Positions 8,471 through 16,463 of a stretch of DNA of 64,000 bases are shown here, piece after piece. Location: assembly GCA_963759095.1 (NCBI GenBank), contig CAVWYF010000028.1, positions 62,001 through 126,000 on the forward strand. Reading direction: 5' to 3'. The notes below the pieces were generated by a model. The model ran no database searches. It had not been told where the DNA came from and saw only the letters and a list, made by a program, of their open reading frames with translations. The first letter of the stretch is position 1; each line of letters begins with the position of its first letter. The stretch comes from Anderseniella sp963759095. GTDB taxonomy: Bacteria; Pseudomonadota; Alphaproteobacteria; Rhizobiales; Aestuariivirgaceae. Both the position numbers and the translations under genes were made by a program.

Positions 8471-9849
8471 GTGAGTGCCTTTTTGAGATGATATGATTTG
8501 GGTCTGGTGAGATTGCGATATCCGATGACGGACAGCGCACCGCCGCGACCGGTATCCTTGCAGCCGGTCCAGCACAGCGCCGGGTCAAGATAATCACAAC
8601 GGTTCATGAATACGGTGCCGGTCTCGATGTCGCGACCGATGCGGGCAGCGCGGTCTGCATCTGCTGTCCACAGGGATGCCGTGAGGCCAAAGTCGCTGTC
8701 ATTCATCAGCCGGATTGCTTCGGCGTCATCGGCAACCTTCATGATGCCGACGACCGGGCCAAAGCTTTCCTCGCGCATGACGCGCATGTCGTGGCTCACA
8801 TTGGTGAGTATCTGAGGGGCCAGATAAGTACCACCGTCATCAGCGAAACCTGATGTGTCGATGTGGGTCTTCGCACCCTGGCCGATGGCCTCTGCCGTCT
8901 GGCTGCGTACCAGATCGGCAAAGCGGATATTGGCCATCGGCCCCAGTGTTGTTGCCTGATCGAGCGGGTTGCCCAGCACATAGCCGGAGACGATGCCCAC
9001 GGCTTTTTCCACGAACGCATCATAGAGTTTTTCAGTGACATAAATGCGCTCGATACCGCAGCAACACTGGCCCGAATTGAACATGGCGCCATCGATCAGA
9101 GTGTCGACAGCGGCATCAAGGTCGGCGTCTTCCATCACATAACCCGGGTCCTTGCCGCCAAGCTCCAGACCCAGTGCGGTGAAGGTTCCAGCAGCCGCCT
9201 TTTCCATGGCTATGCCGCCACCAACCGAACCAGTGAAATTCACAAAGCCGAACGATCTCGCAGCGATCAGGGCGGAGGTGGTTTCATGATCAAGGAAGAT
9301 GTTCTGGAACACGCCTTCCGGTACGCCTGCCCCGATGAACGCGGCCACCAGCCGTTCGCCGGCCAGCAGGGTCTGCGTGGCGGGCTTCAACATAACGGCA
9401 TTGCCGGCAATCAACGCCGGAGCCACCGTGTTGATCGCAGTCAGGTAAGGATAATTCCACGGTGCAATGACCAGCACGACACCGTGCGGTTCATGCTCGA
9501 TGCGGCGTTCAAAGCTGGCGCTGTCTTCGATGACAATGGGCTTCAGGGCATCAACGGCAATATCCGCCATATGGGAGGCGCGTTCGTCGACACCGCCGAA
9601 CTCTCCGCCATAGCGCACCGGGCGGCCCATCATATGTGCGATTTCCGGCACCACTTCGTCGTTCATCTCGCCCAGCCGGGCAAGCCCCTTGCGCACCAGC
9701 GATATGCGGTCTTCCAGCGGACGCACAGCCCAGGATTTCTGCGCCTTGCGTGCCCGGTCAACCATGGTTTCAGCTTGTGCCATGGAGGCAACCGGGCGCT
9801 CGGCAAACACCGATCCGTCAATCGGCGAAATACATTTCAACGTGTTCAT
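8467..9849 (-). CDS. NAD(P)-dependent aldehyde dehydrogenase
   Basis: A 460-residue aldehyde dehydrogenase. The cofactor-binding segment is VIAPWNYPYLTAINTVAPAL with LKPATQT, followed by the GSVGGG turn, the catalytic glutamate in LELGGKDPGYV and the nucleophilic cysteine in NSGQCCCGIER. It starts just after the glutamine-synthetase-like gene and overlaps the next gene (Fe-ADH) by four bases. Its likely task is to oxidise the aldehyde produced by that dehydrogenase to a carboxylate. The start is MNTLKCISPIDG; a longer frame upstream overlaps the preceding gene and lacks family similarity. Confidence 0.93.
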   Translation of the reverse strand: MNTLKCISPIDGSVFAERPVASMAQAETMVDRARKAQKSWAVRPLEDRISLVRKGLARLGEMNDEVVPEIAHMMGRPVRYGGEFGGVDERASHMADIAVDALKPIVIEDSASFERRIEHEPHGVVLVIAPWNYPYLTAINTVAPALIAGNAVMLKPATQTLLAGERLVAAFIGAGVPEGVFQNIFLDHETTSALIAARSFGFVNFTGSVGGGIAMEKAAAGTFTALGLELGGKDPGYVMEDADLDAAVDTLIDGAMFNSGQCCCGIERIYVTEKLYDAFVEKAVGIVSGYVLGNPLDQATTLGPMANIRFADLVRSQTAEAIGQGAKTHIDTSGFADDGGTYLAPQILTNVSHDMRVMREESFGPVVGIMKVADDAEAIRLMNDSDFGLTASLWTADADRAARIGRDIETGTVFMNRCDYLDPALCWTGCKDTGRGGALSVIGYRNLTRPKSYHLKKALT

Positions 9850-9856
9850 CTGAGTG

Positions 9857-11224
9857 TCAGGACCTTTCAAACCCGCGGGCAACCTCCCAATCGGTCACCC
9901 GGCGATCATATTCGAACTGCTCCCACTCGGCAGCGTGGACATAATGCTCCACAACCTCGTCCCCCATGGCCGCCCGCAACATTTTCGACTTCTTCAGCGC
10001 CACGGCTGCGTCACGCAATGTAGAGGGAATTTCGCGGGCTTTCTTTGCGCTATAGGCATCGCCCTTGAATTCCGGCTCCAGCTGCATCTTGTTCTCGATG
10101 CCGGAAATACCGGCCGCAATCTGGGCAGCAAATGCCAGATACGGGTTGAGGTCGGAACCGCCCACCCGGCACTCCACACGAACCGCCTTACCGCTGCCGC
10201 AGATGCGGTATCCGGCGGTGCGGTTGTCCAGCGACCAGATCGCCTTTGTCGGGGCAAACGTGCCCGCCTGAAAGCGCTTGTAGGAGTTGATGTTGGGTGC
10301 CAGGAAGCAGGTGAACTCCGAGGCATGGGCCAGCAGGCCCGCCAGATACTGCCGCATCATCTCAGACATGCCGTATTCGCCAGAAGGATCATGGAAGCGG
10401 GCCTCGCTGCCGTCCTTTGACCACAACGACTGATGCACATGCGAGGACGAACCGGCGGCTTCATAGTCCCACTTGGCCATGAAGGTGGCAGCCCGGCCTT
10501 GTGCCCAGGCGATCTCCTTGACCCCGTTCTTGGTGATGACGTGGTTGTCGGCCGCGCTCAGGGCATCGGCATATTTGACGTTGATCTCCTCCTGCCCGGC
10601 CCAGGCTTCGCCCTTGGAACACTCGACGGGGATGCCGGCACCGTAAAGCCCGTTGCGAACGGCGCGCATGACATCTTCTTCCTTGGTTGTCTGGAACAGA
10701 TGATAGTCTTCATTGTAGGGGCTGATCAGGTTCATGTCGCGATAACCCTGCGCATGAGCCTCTTCAAAACTTTCTTCAAACAGGTAGAACTCAAGTTCCG
10801 ATGCCATCATCGCCGACAGACCCATGGCTTCCAGACGGGCGATCTGCTTTTTCAGGATGGCGCGCGGTGACACCGGAATGTCCTCATGGCCGTGATGGTC
10901 CATGACATCGCACAACACAAAAGCAACGCCTTCCTGCCACGGCAGGCGGCGCAGCGTGGCAAGATCAGGCTTCATCATGTAGTCGCCATAGCCCTTTTCC
11001 CAGCTGGCAGACTTGTAGCCCGGCACCGGTTCCATCTCCATGTCGACGGCCATGAGATAGTTGCAGCTGTGGGTTTCGTTTACGGCTGAGTCAAGAAAAT
11101 GCTGCGCGTGAAAGCGCTTGCCCATCAGCCTGCTCTGCATGTCGACCTGCGCCATGATGACGGTGTCGATCTCGCCTGCCTCAACAGCTTTGGTCAGTTC
11201 GGCAATTGTCAGTAATCCCGGCAT
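9857..11224 (-). CDS. glutamine-synthetase-like gamma-glutamyl-amine ligase
   Basis: At 455 residues this is a type I glutamine synthetase homologue of the catabolic group that includes PuuA, IpuC and GlnA4-type enzymes, which join glutamate to amines using ATP. Visible landmarks are the metal-site SELEFYLFEESFEE, the GSSSHVHQSLWSKDG block with its conserved histidine, and the NSYKR segment before the nucleotide-binding residues. It sits with alcohol and aldehyde dehydrogenases, a TRAP transporter and an amidohydrolase rather than with glnB or ntrB genes. I therefore infer an amine or amino-alcohol substrate rather than ammonia. The particular amine cannot be read from the sequence. Confidence 0.87.
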   Translation of the reverse strand: MPGLLTIAELTKAVEAGEIDTVIMAQVDMQSRLMGKRFHAQHFLDSAVNETHSCNYLMAVDMEMEPVPGYKSASWEKGYGDYMMKPDLATLRRLPWQEGVAFVLCDVMDHHGHEDIPVSPRAILKKQIARLEAMGLSAMMASELEFYLFEESFEEAHAQGYRDMNLISPYNEDYHLFQTTKEEDVMRAVRNGLYGAGIPVECSKGEAWAGQEEINVKYADALSAADNHVITKNGVKEIAWAQGRAATFMAKWDYEAAGSSSHVHQSLWSKDGSEARFHDPSGEYGMSEMMRQYLAGLLAHASEFTCFLAPNINSYKRFQAGTFAPTKAIWSLDNRTAGYRICGSGKAVRVECRVGGSDLNPYLAFAAQIAAGISGIENKMQLEPEFKGDAYSAKKAREIPSTLRDAAVALKKSKMLRAAMGDEVVEHYVHAAEWEQFEYDRRVTDWEVARGFERS

Positions 11225-11306
11225 TCAATCCTCCCGGCGGACATAGAAAACAACCACATCCCGGCCCCAACATCTGTGGGGCCGGCATGCAATCAGGGTT
11301 AGACGA

Positions 11307-12341
11307 TTAACTGTAACGGTACGGCCGTCCAGCCTTGGCCATGTCGGCATTGTACTTCTTGAAGATGTCGACGACCTTCTTCTTGGTCTCCAACTCAGCC
11401 GCAATCTCGTCCCAGAACTTGATCGCGGCATCTTCCACCGTCTGCCATTCGGCATCGGGAATGGTGGTCAGCTTCATCTTGGTGCCGTCGACACGCAGGG
11501 AGGCCTCGCCGCCCCAGTACCACCACTGACGGTAGTAATGGCTCTGGTCCATGGTCAGCTTGAGCAGTTCCTTCAGATGATCGGGCAGCTCATTATAGCG
11601 GTCCATGTTGGCAAAGAACGAGCCTGCCCAGGCGCCGGAGATGTTGTTGGTGAGGAAGTAGTTGGTTACATCCGCCCAACCCACCGTGTAATCCTCGGTG
11701 ATGCCCGACCAGGCAATGCCGTCGAGTTCGCCGGTCTGTACGGCAACCTCAATATCTTCCCATGGCAGCGTTACCGGTATCACACCGAACTGCGCCAGGA
11801 AGCGGCCGGCTGTCGGGAAGGTGAACACCTTCTTGCCCTTGAGATCGGCCAGTGAGTTGATCGGATCCTTGGTGGCGAAATGGCATGGATCCCAGGCGCC
11901 GGCCGACAGATGCTTCACACCCACCTTGGAGTATTCCGCGTCCCAGATCTCGTTCAGACCGTACTGGTTGAACAGCACCGGCACATCCAGCGAATAGCGG
12001 CTGGCAAACGGGAAATAGCCGCCGAACACCGTTACTTCGGTTGGAGATGCCATGGAGTCATCGTCAGACTGGACGGCGTCAATGGTGCCCTTCTGCATGG
12101 CGCGGAACAGCTCGCCTGTCGGCACCAATTGATCTGCGAAGAACAGCTCGATTTCCATCTCGTCGCGGGCGACCTTGTTGAAGCTGTCAATGGCCGGCTT
12201 GATGACGTGTTCCGCCAGCGCTGGGCCCGCATAGGTCTGCATGCGCCACTTGATTTTCGTTTGGGCATGCACAGCAGGTGCGGCGAGCGTTGCAGCACCG
12301 GCAACGCCGGCTCCCTGAATAAATTTACGTCTTGTCGTCAT
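11307..12341 (-). CDS. TRAP transporter substrate-binding protein, DctP family
   Basis: A 344-residue periplasmic binding protein. The N-terminus MTTRRKFIQGAG carries a twin-arginine motif followed by a hydrophobic stretch and an AVHAQ cleavage site, so it is probably exported folded by the Tat system. Typical DctP features are KWRMQTYAGPAL, AMQKGTIDAVQ and SLADLKGKKVF. It catches the solute for the DctQ/DctM membrane pair upstream in the operon. Between it and dctM lies an unusual 12-base tandem repeat. The start is chosen at the twin-arginine signal, five codons inside the longest frame. Confidence 0.93.
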   Translation of the reverse strand: MTTRRKFIQGAGVAGAATLAAPAVHAQTKIKWRMQTYAGPALAEHVIKPAIDSFNKVARDEMEIELFFADQLVPTGELFRAMQKGTIDAVQSDDDSMASPTEVTVFGGYFPFASRYSLDVPVLFNQYGLNEIWDAEYSKVGVKHLSAGAWDPCHFATKDPINSLADLKGKKVFTFPTAGRFLAQFGVIPVTLPWEDIEVAVQTGELDGIAWSGITEDYTVGWADVTNYFLTNNISGAWAGSFFANMDRYNELPDHLKELLKLTMDQSHYYRQWWYWGGEASLRVDGTKMKLTTIPDAEWQTVEDAAIKFWDEIAAELETKKKVVDIFKKYNADMAKAGRPYRYS

Positions 12342-12387
12342 ATCACAAACCTCCACTTTGGTTTTCAGTTACTCTTCCACTCTTCAC

Positions 12388-12477
12388 TTCACGCTGGTTT
12401 TCGTTCCAGTCTTCACTCCAGTCTTCACTCCGGTTTTCACTCCGGTTTTCACTCCGGTTTTCACTCCGGTTTTCGGT
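12388..12477. repeat. 12-base tandem repeat, about seven units
   Basis: Units begin at 12388, 12400, 12412, 12424, 12436, 12448 and 12460, followed by a partial unit at 12472. The plus-strand consensus is TTCACTCCGGTT. The four middle units are identical and the outer ones drift (for example TTCGTTCCAGTC). The array lies between the dctM stop and the dctP start, in the transcribed leader of dctP. Read in the minus direction it would encode a Lys-Thr-Gly-Val repeat, but no start codon or ribosome site supports translation. Confidence 0.9.
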
Positions 12478-12526
12478 GGTTTACTCAGGCTCACGAACAC
12501 ATCCCCGGCCCCTTCAAATCTCAACA

Positions 12527-13849
12527 TCACTTCCCATAGACATAATTCGGCAGCCACAGCGCGATCTGCGGAAACACCATGACCAGCACCAGCGCCAGGA
12601 TCATCACGCCGACAAACGGGATGATGGATTTGTAGATGTCCGTCAGTCCGATTTCCGGCGGCGCCATGGCGCGCATCAAGAACAGGTTGTAGCCAAACGG
12701 CGGTGTCATATAGGCGATCTGGGTGGTGATGGTATAGAGCACGCCATACCAGACCAGATCGAACCCGAGCGCGCCGACCAGCGGCACATAAAGCGGCGCG
12801 ACAATCACCAGCATGGCGGTGTCGTCCAGGAACGTTCCCATCAGGATGAACGACAACTGCATCAGGATCAGGATCATCCATGGTTCCAGGCCGAGCTGTT
12901 CGGTGAACAGGCTGTCGATGGCCTTGACCGCACCGAGCCCGTCGAACACTGCGCCGAACCCCAGCGCGGCCAGAATGATCCACATGAACATGCACGAAAT
13001 AGCCAGTGTCTGACGCACCGAAACCTCAAACACCTCTTTGGTCATGCGGCGCTTTAGCACGGCAGCCAGAAACGCTGTCATGGCCCCAATGGCCGAGCTT
13101 TCAACCAGGCTGGTCCAGCCATTGACGAACGGCACCATCATGGCGGCAAAAATGCCAAGCGGCAGCAGGCCGGCGCGCAGCAGCTTCAGTTTCTCGTTCA
13201 TCGGCATGTTGCGTTCTTCGGGCGGCAAGGCAGGGCCCAGCTCCGGCTGCAGGCGGCAGCGGACAACAATATAGACGATGAACAGGGCTGCCATCATCAG
13301 GCCCGGAATAACGCCTGCCAGCCACAACTGACCAACCGGCTGGCGGGCAATCATGGCGTACAGCACCAGCACCACCGACGGCGGTACCAGGATGCCCAGC
13401 GAGGAGCCTGCCTGAATCACGCCGGTTACCATGCGCTTGTCATAACCGCGGCGTAAAAGCTCCGGCAGCGCAATGGTGGCGCCGATCGCCATGCCGGCAA
13501 CCGACAGCCCGTTCATGGCGGAAATCAGCACCATCAATCCGATGGTGCCTATTGCCAGGCCGCCTCGAAGCCCGCCCATCCAGACATGGAACATTCGATA
13601 CAGATCATCGGCAATCTTGGATTCCGACAGCACATAGCCCATGAAAATGAACATCGGCAAGGTGAGCAGCGGATACCATTTCATCAGCTTCATGGCGGCG
13701 GAAAAACCGATGTCGGACCCACCGGTTCCCCACAGGAACACCGCCGCCGTGACGGCCACAAAGCCGATGGCACCAAACACGCGCTGCCCGGTCATGAGCA
13801 TCAGCATCATGGTGGAGAACATCAAAATCGCGATCAGGTCCTGGTCCAT
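12527..13849 (-). CDS. TRAP transporter large permease, DctM family
   Basis: A 440-residue inner-membrane protein with about twelve hydrophobic segments, the ion-coupled translocation subunit of a tripartite transporter. Family landmarks include GLSVAGMAIGATIALPELLRRGY, the GSSLGILVPPSV stretch and IAYMTPPFGYNLFLM near the end. It starts at MDQDLIAILM, one base after the dctQ stop. Together with dctQ and dctP it forms a complete TRAP system that takes up an organic solute using a sodium or proton gradient. Confidence 0.94.
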   Translation of the reverse strand: MDQDLIAILMFSTMMLMLMTGQRVFGAIGFVAVTAAVFLWGTGGSDIGFSAAMKLMKWYPLLTLPMFIFMGYVLSESKIADDLYRMFHVWMGGLRGGLAIGTIGLMVLISAMNGLSVAGMAIGATIALPELLRRGYDKRMVTGVIQAGSSLGILVPPSVVLVLYAMIARQPVGQLWLAGVIPGLMMAALFIVYIVVRCRLQPELGPALPPEERNMPMNEKLKLLRAGLLPLGIFAAMMVPFVNGWTSLVESSAIGAMTAFLAAVLKRRMTKEVFEVSVRQTLAISCMFMWIILAALGFGAVFDGLGAVKAIDSLFTEQLGLEPWMILILMQLSFILMGTFLDDTAMLVIVAPLYVPLVGALGFDLVWYGVLYTITTQIAYMTPPFGYNLFLMRAMAPPEIGLTDIYKSIIPFVGVMILALVLVMVFPQIALWLPNYVYGK

Positions 13850-13850
13850 T

Positions 13851-14357
13851 TTACAGTTCCACCTCGCGAATGCGCGCAATGTCCTTGAAGAACTCCGAAA
13901 TCGCCTGCAGCAGCATCAGCAGTATGCCGATGCACATCACCGACTTGATCGGCCACATGTAGGGCCGCCAGATGGTCCGGCTGCGTTCCCAGTACTCGAA
14001 GGAGTAAGCAGTGCTTTCAATCGCGCCGTAGAGCAGGACGCCCAGATAGGTCATCAGGCACAGAATTGTTATGGCGTCGAACCAGGCTTTCTTCTTTACC
14101 GACCACTCGCCGTAAAACAGGTCCATGCGAACATTGGAACCGAGCTGGATCGAATAAGGCCCGCCCAGAATATAGTAGATCACCATGGCAAACTGGGCCA
14201 TCTCAAGTGTCCACAGCGACGGCCAGCCGGTGGTTTTCGAAATCGATGACCACAATAAAATGGCGATCATCACGAAAATAAAATACATAATGATCCGCCC
14301 AAGCCGCCGGTTCACCTCATCGACAATGCGCACATATGACCTGACAAAATCCGGCAT
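13851..14357 (-). CDS. TRAP transporter small permease, DctQ family
   Basis: A 168-residue protein with four membrane-spanning segments, the small subunit of the TRAP system. It contains the DctQ-type stretch around GGPYSIQLGSNVRMDLFYG. Its ATG shares one base with the stop of the upstream amidohydrolase (TGATG), and its own stop is followed one base later by dctM. The tight packing shows that all these genes are co-transcribed. Confidence 0.92.
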   Translation of the reverse strand: MPDFVRSYVRIVDEVNRRLGRIIMYFIFVMIAILLWSSISKTTGWPSLWTLEMAQFAMVIYYILGGPYSIQLGSNVRMDLFYGEWSVKKKAWFDAITILCLMTYLGVLLYGAIESTAYSFEYWERSRTIWRPYMWPIKSVMCIGILLMLLQAISEFFKDIARIREVEL

Positions 14358-15157
14358 CAGGCCTCCTCGCCGGGTATTGCTACACCCAGTTCACGTAAGC
14401 CTGAGACGATCCAACCGGACAATGTGGCTGCCATTGCATCCTGCTCGCGAGGCGTGGTTATCAGATCATTCCTGATCTCGATCATGACATTGTGCAACCC
14501 GGCTGCAACAGCATTTTCACGCAATGTATGGGTCACACCATCTTCGGGGCCATAGGGCTCGTTGCGGCGCACGTCCAGCGCAGTGTGCCAATGGGTGTTC
14601 ATCAGCATGGCATCTGCCAGGCGGGTATCGCTGTCATGCAGGATACCCAGTTCAACGTCGCGGGCCTTGCCGTTGTATATAGGTGTGAAGCTGTGAATGG
14701 TCACAATGACTGCGGGGCTGTCGGCTGCTGCAATGACGCTCGCAAGGTTTGCCAGAAACGGTTCGTACACCAGTGAAATTCGGGCATTCCGCTCTGCCTG
14801 GCCCAGATTCTGGTTGCCGGGAATGTCAAAAATCTCGCTTCTTGCAGGAACCGCCCCTTGAGCGCCTGGCGGGCGATTGCAGTCATAGACCAACCGGGAA
14901 ACCTGGCTCGCAACCAGAACCGCATCAAGCCTGTTGCTGATACCTTCGGCAACTGCCAGTGCGCCGGGGTCCCAGGCGATATGGCTTTTCAGGCTCTCGG
15001 CATCCAGGCCCAGGGAGTTCAGTTCGGATGGAATAAAACAGGACGCGTGTTCGCACACGACGATTACCGGAGAGATGCCGTCGCGATTGACCACAAGCGG
15101 TGCAGGTGCCGTAAATGCGCCTTCAAAAGCCTGCACTGCCGCTTGTGTCAAAATCAC
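14357..15157 (-). CDS. N-formylglutamate amidohydrolase-like protein
   Basis: A 266-residue member of the N-formylglutamate amidohydrolase family (PF05013). The conserved blocks are VVCEHASCFIP near the start, the middle YDCNRPP block, VTIHSFTPIYNG and the C-terminal VMIEIRNDLI. Family members release glutamate from N-formylglutamate or cut related amides. No other histidine-degradation gene is present here. As first gene of an operon with a glutamine-synthetase-like ligase, it may instead cut the gamma-glutamyl product; this is inference. The start codon lies about 14 bases from a palindrome that may be the RpiR operator. Confidence 0.85.
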   Translation of the reverse strand: MILTQAAVQAFEGAFTAPAPLVVNRDGISPVIVVCEHASCFIPSELNSLGLDAESLKSHIAWDPGALAVAEGISNRLDAVLVASQVSRLVYDCNRPPGAQGAVPARSEIFDIPGNQNLGQAERNARISLVYEPFLANLASVIAAADSPAVIVTIHSFTPIYNGKARDVELGILHDSDTRLADAMLMNTHWHTALDVRRNEPYGPEDGVTHTLRENAVAAGLHNVMIEIRNDLITTPREQDAMAATLSGWIVSGLRELGVAIPGEEA

Positions 15158-15170
15158 ACCCCTCCGAAAC

Positions 15171-15186
15171 TGAAAAAATTTTTACA
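15171..15186. promoter_or_regulatory. palindrome upstream of the TRAP/amine operon (candidate RpiR operator)
   Basis: The 16 bases TGAAAAAATTTTTACA form a palindrome with one mismatched pair. It lies between the divergent amidohydrolase and RpiR genes, 14 bases before the first codon of the former. Its TGAA/TTCA-like arms and size fit operators of RpiR-type regulators. Confidence 0.5.
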
Positions 15187-15214
15187 TACCAGACAGCTTT
15201 GTCAACAGAATTTC

Positions 15215-15230
15215 TGAAAATATTTCTTCA
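15215..15230. promoter_or_regulatory. second palindrome in the divergent promoter (candidate RpiR operator)
   Basis: TGAAAATATTTCTTCA matches its own reverse complement at 12 of 16 positions and shares the TGAA-N8-(T)TCA layout with the site at 15171. It lies about 47 bases before the rpiR-type start codon. The two sites are 44 bases apart centre to centre, about four helical turns, so both could be bound on the same face of the DNA. Confidence 0.45.
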
Positions 15231-15276
15231 AATGATGACCGCTTGTGTTTAGATTTTCAGAATCGGAGGTCGGGAT

Positions 15277-16149
15277 TTGGTCCAGAAATCAGCAAGCGTT
15301 ACAAATCTGCTGACAGAAAAGTTTGACAGCTTTACCCGTGCAGAACGGCAACTGGCCAGTTCGCTGCATGAAAACTATCCGGTTTCAGGGCTTGGCAGCA
15401 TTACCAACGTGGCCAGCAAGGCCGGCGTTTCAGCCCCGACAGTTGCCCGGCTGGTCCAGAAACTGGGCTTTGCCGGGTTCGCCGAGTTTCAGTCCAGCCT
15501 TCGCGACGAACTGGAAGCGCGCATCTCCAACCCGATTACCAAGCACGACAGTTGGGCCGGCAAGGCGCCGACGGAGCATATTCTCAACCGGTTCACAGAT
15601 GCCGTGCTGGACAATATCCGCCAGTCACTTGCCCAGATCGACCATGAAGCGTTTGACCGGACATGCGATCTCCTGTCCGATACCGAGCGCCATCTTTTCA
15701 TCGCCGGTGGCCGCATTACCCGCATGATGGCGGACTATTTTTTCCTGCACATGCAGGTCATTCGCCCCGATGTCACGAATATCCAGTCGATCTCGAATGC
15801 CTGGCCGCACTATCTTTTGAACATGAAGCAGGGCGACGTTCTGGCGTTGTTTGATATTCGCCGCTATGAAAATTCAACACTTCGGCTTGCCGAAATGGCG
15901 AAGGAACGCGGCGCGCACATCATCCTGTTCACCGATCAGTGGCGCTCGCCGGTCGACAAGATTGCCGACCACAGCTTTGGCGTGCATGTCGAGGTGCCGT
16001 CGGCCTGGGATTCGTCGGCCACCACCCTGCTGCTGATCGAGACCATGATTGCGTCCATCGAAACCCGCACCTGGAGCGACACCAAACAGCGCATGCAAAC
16101 CCTGGAGGAAATGTTCGACCGGACGCGTTTCTTCCGCAAATTCAAGTAA
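15277..16149 (+). CDS. MurR/RpiR-family transcriptional regulator
   Basis: A 290-residue regulator with an N-terminal helix-turn-helix domain (residues 1-80, including SITNVASKAGVSAPTVARLVQKLGF) and a C-terminal SIS sugar-isomerase-like sensor domain (about 130-260, with LFIAGGRITRMMADYF). It is read divergently from the amine/TRAP operon and is its likely regulator. The start is a TTG at 15277, chosen because a clear GGAGGT ribosome site lies at 15265-15270 and the protein reads naturally from there. The ligand is unknown; in this family it is usually a phosphorylated or small polar metabolite. Confidence 0.9.
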   Translation: MVQKSASVTNLLTEKFDSFTRAERQLASSLHENYPVSGLGSITNVASKAGVSAPTVARLVQKLGFAGFAEFQSSLRDELEARISNPITKHDSWAGKAPTEHILNRFTDAVLDNIRQSLAQIDHEAFDRTCDLLSDTERHLFIAGGRITRMMADYFFLHMQVIRPDVTNIQSISNAWPHYLLNMKQGDVLALFDIRRYENSTLRLAEMAKERGAHIILFTDQWRSPVDKIADHSFGVHVEVPSAWDSSATTLLLIETMIASIETRTWSDTKQRMQTLEEMFDRTRFFRKFK

Positions 16150-16165
16150 TACCAAAGGAAGGGAT

Positions 16166-16171
16166 TTGACA
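16166..16171 (+). promoter_or_regulatory. possible -35 box of the glycine operon
   Basis: TTGACA, the full -35 consensus, stands 17 bases after the rpiR-type stop codon and about 45 bases before the glycine riboswitch. No good -10 hexamer is found at 17 bases; CACATT at 16191 is the nearest weak candidate. The call rests on position and the -35 match only. Confidence 0.35.
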
Positions 16172-16213
16172 TTTTGCAGTGAAGCAGGCACACATTGTCG
16201 CACTTTCGTACCA

Positions 16214-16398
16214 CCCTGCGGGAGAGACCGGCTGAAAAGCCCGGCGCCGAAGGAGCAACCGCCCCGGAAACTCTCAGGCAAAAGGACCGCAGGGACGGCA
16301 CATCTCTGGAGAGCAGTGGCGCAAATGCCACTCACCGAAGGGCGTAAGCTGGTCATCACAAAGCCAGTGAAATCTCTCAGGTAACGGACAGAGGGGGC
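16214..16398 (+). ncRNA. tandem glycine riboswitch
   Basis: Two glycine aptamers lie in series before gcvT. The first spans about 16214-16297, with the signature GCGGGAGAGACCGG, then GCCGAAGGAGCAA, then CTCTCAGGCAAAAGGACCGC. The second spans about 16298-16398, with CTCTGGAGAG, CACCGAAGGGCG, then CTCTCAGGTAACGGACAGAG. In this class glycine binding turns on the glycine cleavage genes. The distance from the second aptamer to the gcvT start is about 65 bases, room for an expression platform. No obvious terminator stem is seen there, so control may act on translation. Confidence 0.95.
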
Positions 16399-16463
16399 AT
16401 GTGCGAGCGGCAATGAATGTCGTGCGCGTATGCAACCTTTGAGAGCGAGCCGGGAGATGGAAA

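Noticed and set aside
8863..10023. 386-codon open frame on the plus strand
   Set aside because: It lies antisense to the aldehyde dehydrogenase and to the end of the ligase gene; its protein is rich in His, Arg and Gln and matches no family.
12388..12477. Repeat array as a CRISPR
   Set aside because: Units are 12 bases with no spacers and there are no cas genes.
12332..13057. 241-codon plus-strand open frame containing the 12-base repeat
   Set aside because: Antisense to dctM, with a repetitive serine/phenylalanine start; no ribosome site and no recognisable domain.
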